Below, one piece after another: positions 1 to 5,390 of a stretch of 5,390 nucleotides of DNA (positions within the stretch are counted from its first letter, which is position 1; the number at the start of each line of letters is the position of its first letter). The notes under the pieces were generated by a model that was not told where the DNA came from, made no database searches, and saw nothing but the letters and a program-made list of their open reading frames with translations. The DNA is taken from contig NZ_JH604939.1 in NCBI RefSeq assembly GCF_000250875.1, positions 1 to 5,390 of the forward strand, read 5' to 3'. The position numbers and the translations under genes are program-made. The DNA comes from Sutterella parvirubra YIT 11816 (GTDB lineage: Bacteria > Pseudomonadota > Gammaproteobacteria > Burkholderiales > Burkholderiaceae_F).

Positions 1-673
1 GGCGGACGAAATCGCCGAGCGCTTCGGGCCGACCTTGGCGCTCACTGCGCTCTCGATGCTCTGGGCGGTCGTTTTCGGACTGGGGCTCGGCATCCTCGCC
101 GCGGTGAAGCGCGGGCGGCTTGCCGACCGCGCGGCGATGGTCTTCGCGGTCTCGGGGATTTCGGTGCCGCCCTTCGCGCTGGGGATCCTCCTGATGGAGG
201 TCTTCTCGGTGCAGCTGGGGTGGTTCCCGACGGTGGGGGCGGACAGCTGGCTCCACTACGTGCTCCCCTCGATCACGCTGGGGGCCGGGGTCGCCGCCGT
301 GATGGCGCGCTTCACGCGCTCCTCCATGATGGAAGTTCTGGACGCCGACTACGTGCGCACGGCGCGGGCCAAGGGGTTGGGCGAGCGCTCCGTCGTGATG
401 CGCCACGCTCTTCGCAACGCCCTCATTCCCGTCGTCACGATGCTGGGCCTTCAGTTCGGGTTCCTCCTGGGCGGCTCGATCGTCGTCGAAAAGGTCTTCA
501 ACTGGCCCGGCATCGGGCGCCTGTTGGTCGACGCGGTCGACATGCGCGACTACCCCGTCATGCAGGCCTGCGTGCTTCTTTTCTCGCTTGAATTCATGCT
601 GATCAATCTTGCCGTCGACCTCCTCTACGGGTGGATCAACCCGGCGGTGCGCTTCGCGAAGGGGGGTCGATGA
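1..673 (+). CDS. gsiC: Peptide/glutathione ABC transporter permease, GsiC-like (5' truncated by window edge)
   Basis: Inner-membrane permease subunit of a DppB-family ABC importer; it pairs with the next gene's product to form the channel. The frame is open from base 2 to the TGA at 671-673, giving 223 visible residues. A TTG at 35 lies in frame but is internal: the residues before it ([11 protein letters not shown]) already match the family. Compared from memory with the 306-residue E. coli GsiC, about 85-90 N-terminal residues (first membrane helix and the start of the periplasmic loop) lie outside the window. The cytoplasmic EAA-type loop that contacts the ATPase spans visible residues 116-143 ([10 protein letters not shown], then [10 protein letters not shown]). 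Stretches such as [31 protein letters not shown] and MRDYPV are nearly those of GsiC. Glutathione as substrate is inferred from this likeness; other short peptides are possible. Its stop overlaps the start of gsiD, so the two are probably translationally coupled. Confidence 0.92.
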   Translation, partial: ADEIAERFGPTLALTALSMLWAVVFGLGLGILAAVKRGRLADRAAMVFAVSGISVPPFALGILLMEVFSVQLGWFPTVGADSWLHYVLPSITLGAGVAAVMARFTRSSMMEVLDADYVRTARAKGLGERSVVMRHALRNALIPVVTMLGLQFGFLLGGSIVVEKVFNWPGIGRLLVDAVDMRDYPVMQACVLLFSLEFMLINLAVDLLYGWINPAVRFAKGGR

Positions 674-1539
674 TGCTTCGTCTTGACGACCGTTCGAGTC
701 CGTGGTCGAACTTTCTGCGCCGTTTCACGAAGGACCGCGTGGGGATGATCTCGCTCATCGTGGTGGCGCTCCTCATCCTCACCGCGGTCGTGGGCCCCTG
801 GGTGGTCCCGTACGACCCCGAAAACTTCTTCGACTACGACCACCTGAACGAAGGCCCCTCGGCCATGTACTGGTTCGGGGTCGACAGCCTGGGGCGCGAC
901 GTCTTCAGCCGCATCATCGCGGGGACGAGGCTCTCGCTGATGACGGGCCTGGGGAGTGTCTTCGCGGGCGCCGTCATCGGCACCGTGCTGGGGCTTCTCG
1001 CCGGTTACTACGAAGGCTGGACCGACCGCATCGTGATGCGCATCTCGGACGTGCTCTTCGCGTTTCCCGGCATTCTGCTCGCGATCGGGATCGTGGCGAT
1101 TCTGGGGGGCGGCCTCCTGAACGTCGTCATGGCGGTGGCGATCTTCTCGGTGCCCGCGTTCGCGCGCCTCGTGCGCGGGAACGTCCTTGTTCTCAAGCAC
1201 GAGACCTACGTCGAAGCCGCGAGGAGCATCGGTGCGGGCGACGCCGTCATCATCTTCCGACACATTCTTCCCGGGACGATCTCGGTGATCCTCGTCTATC
1301 TCTCGATGAGGATCGGCTCGGCGATCATCACCGCGTCGTCGCTCTCGTTCCTGGGGCTGGGCGCCCAGCCGCCTTCTCCCGAATGGGGCGCGATCCTCAA
1401 CGAAGCCCGTGAGGACATCCTCACGGCCCCGCACGCCGCGCTCTTCGCGGTGGGCGCGATCTTCATCACGGTGCTCGCCTTCAACATCCTCGGCGACGCC
1501 CTTCGCGACGCCCTCGATCCGAAGATGCGCCGCGACTGA
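670..1539 (+). CDS. gsiD: Peptide/glutathione ABC transporter permease, GsiD-like
   Basis: Second membrane subunit of the importer, DppC family, 289 residues (E. coli GsiD is about 303). I chose the ATG at 670 because it overlaps the upstream TGA as ATGA and has a purine-rich AAGGGGGG at 659-666; the adjacent ATG at 673 is equally possible. A GTG at 631 is in frame but lies inside gsiC. A short cytoplasmic N-terminus leads to helix 1 (about 25-46). The DppC signature [14 protein letters not shown] lies at 68-81. Five further helices follow, with the EAA loop at 178-202 ([14 protein letters not shown], then FRHILPG). The blocks [53 protein letters not shown] and LRDALDPK strongly recall E. coli GsiD. 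This appears to be the last gene of the operon, since a terminator hairpin follows within 25 nt. Substrate identity is inferred, not shown. Confidence 0.93.
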   Translation: MMLRLDDRSSPWSNFLRRFTKDRVGMISLIVVALLILTAVVGPWVVPYDPENFFDYDHLNEGPSAMYWFGVDSLGRDVFSRIIAGTRLSLMTGLGSVFAGAVIGTVLGLLAGYYEGWTDRIVMRISDVLFAFPGILLAIGIVAILGGGLLNVVMAVAIFSVPAFARLVRGNVLVLKHETYVEAARSIGAGDAVIIFRHILPGTISVILVYLSMRIGSAIITASSLSFLGLGAQPPSPEWGAILNEAREDILTAPHAALFAVGAIFITVLAFNILGDALRDALDPKMRRD

Positions 1540-1555
1540 CGGTCTTCCTCTGAAT

Positions 1556-1598
1556 GCAAAACGGCCCGGCCGCCTCGTGAGGCGCCGGGCCGATTTGC
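1556..1598. terminator. Bidirectional intrinsic terminator between convergent gsiD and the protease gene
   Basis: A 13-bp GC-rich stem pairs 1562-1575 with 1580-1592, with one bulged C (around 1571) and a CGTG loop at 1576-1579. AAAA lies just left of the stem (1558-1561) and ATTT just right (1593-1596), so minus-strand transcripts end in UUUU and plus-strand transcripts in a shorter AUUU. GCAAA/TTTGC outside the stem can extend the pairing past one mismatch. The position, in the 85-nt gap between two converging stop codons, fits a shared terminator. It looks stronger for the protease transcript, which has the cleaner U run. Confidence 0.78.
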
Positions 1599-1624
1599 GA
1601 CCGGTCGAGCTTGGGCGGGGAAGG

Positions 1625-3076
1625 TTACTTCTTCGAGCCCTCGTCCTTCTTGTCGAACTGGATCGGGATGAAGATGCGGCCGCCGTCGCGTTGCACGAGC
1701 AGCAGCACGCGGTCCTTGGTGCAGGCCTGACGGAGCGCCTCCACCGTCTTCACGAGCGTGCCGTTCGCGCTCACGATGATGTCGCCCTTGCGGATGCCGC
1801 TCTTGGCGGCGAGACCCGTCGACTCCAGCACGAGCACGCCGGTGGTGTCGGCCTGACGCGCTTCCTCATCCGTGAGGGCGCGGGCCTGGATCCCGAGGCG
1901 CTGCGTGTTCTGGTCCACGGTCTTCTGCGCTTCGGCCTGCTTGTTCGTGCCGACCGTCACCGAGATCTTCTGTTCCTTCTTGTCGCGGATCACCGTGAGT
2001 TCGGCCTTGCCGCCCGGCGGGATCGCGCTCACGAGCATCGGGAGGCTCACCGAGCTCGTCACCTTGCGGCCGTCGATCGTCGTGATGACGTCGCCCTCAC
2101 GAAGGCCCGCCTTCTCGGCCGGGCTTTCCTTCTCGACCTTGGTGACGAGAGCGCCTTCAGGCGTCTTCAGTCCAAAGTTGTCGGCGAGCTCCTGATTGAG
2201 TTCCTGGATGTAGACGCCGATGTAGCCGCGCGTCACCTTTCCGTCCTTGACGAGCTGATCCTTGATCTGCATCGCGAGGTCGATCGGGATCGCGAAGGAG
2301 AGCCCCATGAAGCCGCCCGACGTCGAGAAGATCTGCGAGTTGATCCCGACCACTTCGCCCTTCATGTTGAAGAGCGGGCCGCCGGAGTTGCCCGGGTTCA
2401 CCGCGACGTCGGTCTGGATGAAGGGGACGTAGGTGTCGGACGGAAGATTGCGCGAGAGCGCCGAGACGATCCCGGCCGTCACCGTGTTGTCGAGGCCGAA
2501 GGGGCTGCCGATCGCGGCCACCCATTCGCCGACCTGAAGGTCCTTGCTGCTGCCGATCCGGAGCACCGGGAGGTCCTTCGCGTCGATCTTCACGACGGCG
2601 ATGTCGGTCTGCTTGTCGGTGCCGAGGACTTTGCCCTTGAATTCGCGCTTGTCGGTCAGACGGACCGTGATTTCGTCCACGCCGTCCACGACGTGGGCGT
2701 TCGTCATGATGATGCCGTCCGACGAGATGATGAAGCCCGAGCCGGTGCCGCGCTGTTCGGGAATTTCCTGCGGGCCGCCGAAGGGAAGCGGGAAGCCGAA
2801 GCGGCGGAAGATTTCCGCCTGGCGCTCGTCCATGCCGGGGAACGCAAACGGCGTGTTGACCACGCGGGCGTTCTTCACGACGGCGATGTTGACGACGGCC
2901 GGGCCGTTTTCCTTGACGAGGCTGACGAAATCGGGCAGCGCCGCCTGTTGGACGACGGGGGCGGTCGTCGCGGCGGCCTCTTCGGCCGCCGCCACGGGCA
3001 GGGCCGTGCCCAGCATGAGGGCAGCCGCAACGGCGCCCGCGAGCGTGGACTTCAGGCCAAAGGAAGCGATCTGCAT
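1625..3076 (-). CDS. Do-family periplasmic serine endopeptidase (DegP/DegQ/MucD-like)
   Basis: Exported protease/chaperone that degrades misfolded envelope proteins; 483 residues. I chose the ATG at 3076 because AAGGAG lies 9 nt upstream (3086-3091) and a Sec signal peptide follows at once: K9, hydrophobic core about 11-27, and VAAA before a likely cleavage near residue 31. The open frame continues upstream to 3289, but that part is not signal-like and runs into the kinase gene. The trypsin-like domain covers about 47-275, with catalytic His128 in TNAHVV, Asp158 in TDIAVV and Ser231 in GNSGGPLF. PDZ1 is about 283-375 (carboxylate loop YIGV) and PDZ2 about 390-472 (LGIQ). The insertion at about 70-108 (LA loop) is short, unlike the long cysteine-bearing loop of E. 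coli DegP, so DegQ/MucD is nearer. The only cysteine is C452. All catalytic elements are intact. It lies downstream of, and on the same strand as, a two-component system. Family call is firm; DegP versus DegQ naming is not. Confidence 0.96.
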   Translation of the reverse strand: MQIASFGLKSTLAGAVAAALMLGTALPVAAAEEAAATTAPVVQQAALPDFVSLVKENGPAVVNIAVVKNARVVNTPFAFPGMDERQAEIFRRFGFPLPFGGPQEIPEQRGTGSGFIISSDGIIMTNAHVVDGVDEITVRLTDKREFKGKVLGTDKQTDIAVVKIDAKDLPVLRIGSSKDLQVGEWVAAIGSPFGLDNTVTAGIVSALSRNLPSDTYVPFIQTDVAVNPGNSGGPLFNMKGEVVGINSQIFSTSGGFMGLSFAIPIDLAMQIKDQLVKDGKVTRGYIGVYIQELNQELADNFGLKTPEGALVTKVEKESPAEKAGLREGDVITTIDGRKVTSSVSLPMLVSAIPPGGKAELTVIRDKKEQKISVTVGTNKQAEAQKTVDQNTQRLGIQARALTDEEARQADTTGVLVLESTGLAAKSGIRKGDIIVSANGTLVKTVEALRQACTKDRVLLLVQRDGGRIFIPIQFDKKDEGSKK

Positions 3077-3240
3077 GAAAAGGATCTCCTTCTGGATGGG
3101 CGCCCGCTTCTCCGGGCGTCTTGGAACGAATGAGAAAACTTTATGCCAAAGGCGCGCCCGCACCCGTAAGGGTTTTAACGAGCCTTGTGCGGGTCGGGTT
3201 TCATTTGTAACAGAACGGTGTCCGGCTTCGCCGTGTGCGG
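3077..3240 (-). promoter_or_regulatory. Protease gene leader with probable promoter region, 164-nt gap after the kinase gene
   Basis: No gene fits here. The strand shows AT-rich patches that stand out from the GC-rich surroundings: 3197-3215, 3167-3180 and 3127-3150. The last includes TTGGCA (3149-3144), close to a sigma-70 -35 box, but no good -10 hexamer lies 16-18 nt downstream, so no specific promoter is claimed. Nearer the gene, CGCCCG (3113-3118 region) pairs with CGGGCG in a 6-bp hairpin covering 3101-3118, ten bases before the AAGGAG ribosome binding site at 3086-3091. No U-run terminator for the kinase gene is apparent, so read-through from the two-component operon is possible in addition to a local promoter. 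Confidence 0.4.
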
Positions 3241-4578
3241 CTATTGGGCCGAGGATGCGCCCAACCTGGGGAAGCGCAGACGGAAGCACGTGCCTCTTCC
3301 GCCGATCCCGTCGTCGATTTCGATCGTGCCGCAGTGGATGTCGACGATGCGCTTGACGATGGCGAGCCCCAGGCCCGTCCCGCTCGTCTTGGTGCCCAAA
3401 GCGCGGTAGAAGCGGTCGAAGACGCGCTCGCGCTCTTCGGGGGCGATGCCGGGGCCGTCGTCGGCGACTTCAATGACGACGTTCTCGCCCTCGGCCTTCG
3501 TGCGGATCTCGATGTGACCGCCCTCGGGCGTGTAGCGCACGGCATTGTCGGTGAGGTTCGAGATCATGAGGCGCACGGCGTCCTCCATGCCGTCCAACTG
3601 CGCTTCCTCCGCGACCGCGCGCACCGAGATCGACTTCTGCGCGGCGATCGGGGTCATGTCTTCGGCGACGCTCATCGCCAGGGGCGCCAAACGGATCGTG
3701 GAGACGGGCTTCGAGCGCGCGTCGGGGTCAAGGCGCGCCAAGGTGAGAAGCTGGCTCACCAACCTCGTCGCGCGGTTGATGCCTTCGTTGAGCTTCACGA
3801 AGCACTTCTGCTGCGCTTCCGGGGTCTTGGCGCGCTGCGCCAACTGAACCTGGAGCTTGAGCGCGGTGAGCGGGGTCCGGAGCTCATGCGCGGCGTCCGA
3901 CGCAAAGCGCTGCTGCGCCGTGAGGCTCTCGTTGAGGCGGAGCATGAGTTCGTTGATGGCGCGAACAAGCCCCGAGAGCTCCGCCGGGAGTCCCTTGGTC
4001 GAAATCGGGGTGAGGGATCCCGGCGAGCGACGCGCGACCGAGCGCGCGGTGCGCTCCAAGGGGGCGAGCCCCGAGCCCACGACGATCCAGACGGCGATCG
4101 CGACGAAGGGGATGAGGAGCAGGAGCGGGTGCAGGATGCTGAAGGCGGAGCTCGCCGCCAACTGCGTGCGCACCGCGGTGTCCTGCGCCACGGTGATGAT
4201 GAGGGGGCCGGCCGCCGCGGAGTACGTGCGCCAGGTGCGCCCGTCCACCTTCTCCATCCCGAAGCCGGGCGCTTCGGGGAGCGGGAGCGTGGGCGTGCCG
4301 TCACGCTGCCAGAGGCTGTTTGTCGCCGAGTCGTAAACCTGGATGACGATCTGGTAGCTGTCGGCGTCCCCGACGATCGTGAGGTGCGTGGGCGACTTCC
4401 CCGGGAAATTGTGCATCACGGATTCGGAGAGGGCCTCGGCGGTTTCTTTGAGATGCGTGTCGAGGAACTTGTTGAATTCGAGCTGCGCGGAGAAGAAGGT
4501 CGCGACGGCGGCGACGAAGCCCATCGCGAGGAGCGCCCCGATGAGCGTGAGAAGAAGCTTGCGGCGGATGGAACTCAT
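3241..4578 (-). CDS. QseC-like sensor histidine kinase
   Basis: Inner-membrane sensor kinase of 445 residues, partner of the regulator encoded just upstream. Helix 1 is about 8-30, a periplasmic sensor of roughly 118 residues follows, and helix 2 is about 149-170. The sensor opening (FNKFLDTHLKETAEAL) and its end (VAQDTAVRTQLA) have the layout of the two-component sensor kinase N-terminal domain found in QseC and relatives. A short linker of HAMP type (about 171-223) precedes the dimerisation/phosphoacceptor domain, with phospho-His231 in SDAAHELRTPLTALK. The ATP-binding domain is complete: N box NLTDNAVRYTP at 341-351 (N345), G1 DDGPGI at 373-378, F box FDRFYR at 387-392 and G2 GTGLGLAIVK at 400-409. 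The ATG at 4578 begins a positively charged MSSIRRKLLL, but no clear Shine-Dalgarno sequence precedes it. The stimulus is unknown; likeness to QseC does not establish sensing of catecholamines or autoinducers. Confidence 0.94.
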   Translation of the reverse strand: MSSIRRKLLLTLIGALLAMGFVAAVATFFSAQLEFNKFLDTHLKETAEALSESVMHNFPGKSPTHLTIVGDADSYQIVIQVYDSATNSLWQRDGTPTLPLPEAPGFGMEKVDGRTWRTYSAAAGPLIITVAQDTAVRTQLAASSAFSILHPLLLLIPFVAIAVWIVVGSGLAPLERTARSVARRSPGSLTPISTKGLPAELSGLVRAINELMLRLNESLTAQQRFASDAAHELRTPLTALKLQVQLAQRAKTPEAQQKCFVKLNEGINRATRLVSQLLTLARLDPDARSKPVSTIRLAPLAMSVAEDMTPIAAQKSISVRAVAEEAQLDGMEDAVRLMISNLTDNAVRYTPEGGHIEIRTKAEGENVVIEVADDGPGIAPEERERVFDRFYRALGTKTSGTGLGLAIVKRIVDIHCGTIEIDDGIGGRGTCFRLRFPRLGASSAQ

Positions 4579-4582
4579 GGGG

Positions 4583-4620
4583 GCGTCCGGTGTGTGGTTG
4601 GGTCAGAGGGCTTCGGACGC
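4583..4620 (-). repeat. Inverted repeat filling the regulator-kinase gap
   Basis: GCGTCCG at 4583-4589 and its exact reverse complement CGGACGC at 4614-4620 can form a 7-bp stem with a 24-nt loop. One arm directly abuts the regulator stop codon and the other lies 4 nt before the kinase start, where a ribosome binding site would be expected. No U run follows, so it is not a terminator. A role in kinase translation or mRNA stability is only a possibility; chance is realistic in DNA this GC-rich. Confidence 0.35.
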
Positions 4621-5277
4621 TCAGGTTTCCAAGAGGTAGCCGACGCCGCGCACCGTCTTGATCGCGCCGTCGGAGAGCTTCTTGCGCAGATGGTGGATGT
4701 GCACTTCGATCGCGTTCGATCCCACGGTGTTGTCCCAGTTGTAGAGCTTCTCTTCCAACTGGGTGCGGCTCCAGACGACGCCTTCGCGCTCGGCCAAGGC
4801 GACCAGAAGCGCGTATTCCTTCGAGGAGAGGATGACGTCCTTGCCGCGGTAGGTCACCTTGCGGGTGTCGGGGGCGATCACGAGGTCGCCGCGGACGATG
4901 AGCGGCTCGGCGCGGCCCGCCGACCGGCGCAGGAGCGCGCGCACGCGCGCGGAGAGTTCGTCCAAGTCGTAGGGCTTGATCAGGTAGTCGTCGGCGCCGG
5001 CGTCCAACCCCTTGATGCGGTCTTCGACCGTGTCCCTCGCCGTCGTGACGAGGACCGGGGTCGACATGCGCCGCGCGCGCATTTCCTGAAGGACCTTGAG
5101 ACCGTCCTTGCCGGGCAGCCCCAAGTCGAGCACCACCAGTGAAAAAGGCGTCGTCTTGAGGGCGATTAGGGCGGAATTGCCGTCCCGGACCCAGTCGACC
5201 GCATAGTCTTCGCTTTCGAGGCCGGCAACGACGCTCTCGCCGATCATGTCGTCGTCTTCTACGATCAGAATGCGCAT
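4621..5277 (-). CDS. QseB-like OmpR/PhoB-family response regulator
   Basis: DNA-binding transcriptional regulator of 218 residues, the usual family length. The receiver domain (1-about 117) has the acidic pocket E7/D8 in IVEDDD, phospho-acceptor D51 in VVLDLGLPG, T79 in TTARD and K101 in IKPYD. The winged-helix output domain (about 124-218) has SSKEYALL before the recognition region, then EEKLYNWD, SNAIEVHIHHLRKKL and the closing wing IKTVRGVGYLLE, closely recalling E. coli QseB. I chose the ATG at 5277 because MRILIVEDD is the normal family start. An in-frame TTG at 5286, overlapping the preceding TGA as TTGA, would add three residues; neither has a strong ribosome binding site. The kinase gene follows 42 nt downstream, so the pair very likely forms one operon and one phosphorelay. 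Target genes are not evident from the sequence. Confidence 0.95.
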   Translation of the reverse strand: MRILIVEDDDMIGESVVAGLESEDYAVDWVRDGNSALIALKTTPFSLVVLDLGLPGKDGLKVLQEMRARRMSTPVLVTTARDTVEDRIKGLDAGADDYLIKPYDLDELSARVRALLRRSAGRAEPLIVRGDLVIAPDTRKVTYRGKDVILSSKEYALLVALAEREGVVWSRTQLEEKLYNWDNTVGSNAIEVHIHHLRKKLSDGAIKTVRGVGYLLET

Positions 5278-5282
5278 GGGTG

Positions 5283-5390
5283 TCAAGTCTCAGAGTGGCG
5301 TCGGAAAGCCCGTCCGACAAGGGCGCGCAGCGTCACCGCGGCGACGGGCGCGAGAAGAAGGAGACCCCAGATCCGCCCGCGCATCGCGTC
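5283..5390 (-). CDS. C-terminus of an unidentified, possibly membrane-anchored protein (cut by window edge)
   Basis: Thirty-five codons are open from the window edge to a TGA at 5285-5283, only 5 nt before the regulator ATG, and most codons end in G or C as in the neighbours. The visible product has a hydrophobic segment (IWGLLLLAPVAAVTL) followed by a basic tail (RALVGRAFRRHSET), as expected of a last membrane helix with a cytoplasmic end. An ATG at 5384 would give only 33 residues, so either the tail of a longer protein or a tiny membrane protein is possible. The tight spacing suggests the same operon as the two-component genes. I do not recognise the family, and in this GC-rich DNA a chance open frame of this size cannot be excluded. 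Confidence 0.4.
   Translation of the reverse strand, partial: DAMRGRIWGLLLLAPVAAVTLRALVGRAFRRHSET

Noticed and set aside
625..1434. A 269-codon minus-strand open frame opposite gsiD
   Set aside because: Codon-aligned antisense shadow of gsiD with a highly charged, repetitive product and no motifs.
1409..3133. A 574-codon plus-strand open frame opposite the protease gene
   Set aside because: Same effect: codon-aligned antisense of the protease gene, with no recognisable domains, and it starts inside gsiD in another frame.
3162..3177. ACCC-GTAA-GGGT followed by TTTT on the plus strand, resembling a small terminator
   Set aside because: The stem is only 4 bp and no plus-strand gene precedes it; the real genes here are on the minus strand.
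3175..3204. A nine-codon minus-strand leader-peptide candidate (MKPDPHKAR) in the kinase-protease gap
   Set aside because: No ribosome binding site, no run of regulatory codons and no attenuator structure tied to it; expected by chance.
3221..3240. CGGC-GAA-GCCG mini-hairpin just after the kinase stop on the minus strand
   Set aside because: The stem is four base pairs with no following U run, too weak to call a terminator.
3235..5142. A 635-codon plus-strand open frame opposite the kinase and regulator genes
   Set aside because: It is codon-aligned antisense to both genes, which share a phase because their gap is 42 nt. It stays open because TTA, CTA and TCA codons are rare in GC-rich genes. 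Its product is Arg/Asp/Glu-rich and low in complexity, while the minus frames have full family motifs.
5281..5286. A TTGACA on the minus strand just before the regulator start
   Set aside because: It matches a -35 box but no -10-like hexamer follows at 16-18 nt, and transcription would start inside the regulator gene. It overlaps the preceding stop codon.

Overview
The window is GC-rich and carries conventional chromosomal genes of a Gram-negative proteobacterium. A Betaproteobacterium of the Burkholderiales type (possibly a gut Sutterellaceae relative) fits the gene families and base composition, but this is inference from the sequence alone. No mobile element, CRISPR array, rRNA or tRNA is visible.

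Left third (1-1539, + strand): the distal end of an ABC importer operon. It holds the 3' part of a DppB-type permease and a complete DppC-type permease, joined by an ATGA stop/start overlap. Both resemble, from memory, E. coli GsiC and GsiD of the glutathione importer. The ATPase and solute-binding protein would lie upstream, outside the window.

Convergence point (1540-1624): an 85-nt gap with a strong GC hairpin flanked by A's on one side and T's on the other. It is probably a bidirectional terminator shared by gsiD and the protease gene.

Right two thirds (1625-5390, - strand): transcription runs right to left. First comes the very end of an unidentified open frame with a hydrophobic stretch, then a QseB-type response regulator, a QseC-type sensor kinase and, after a 164-nt gap, a periplasmic Do-family (DegP/DegQ/MucD-like) serine protease with its own strong ribosome binding site. 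The kinase would sense something in the periplasm and phosphorylate the regulator. The protease acts in the same compartment, so an envelope quality-control link is plausible, but no regulator binding site can be proven here.

I see no convincing new biological system. The points worth a second look are the two-component/protease linkage, hairpins in the two minus-strand gaps, and the cut-off membrane-like frame next to the response regulator. The long antisense open frames are composition artefacts.
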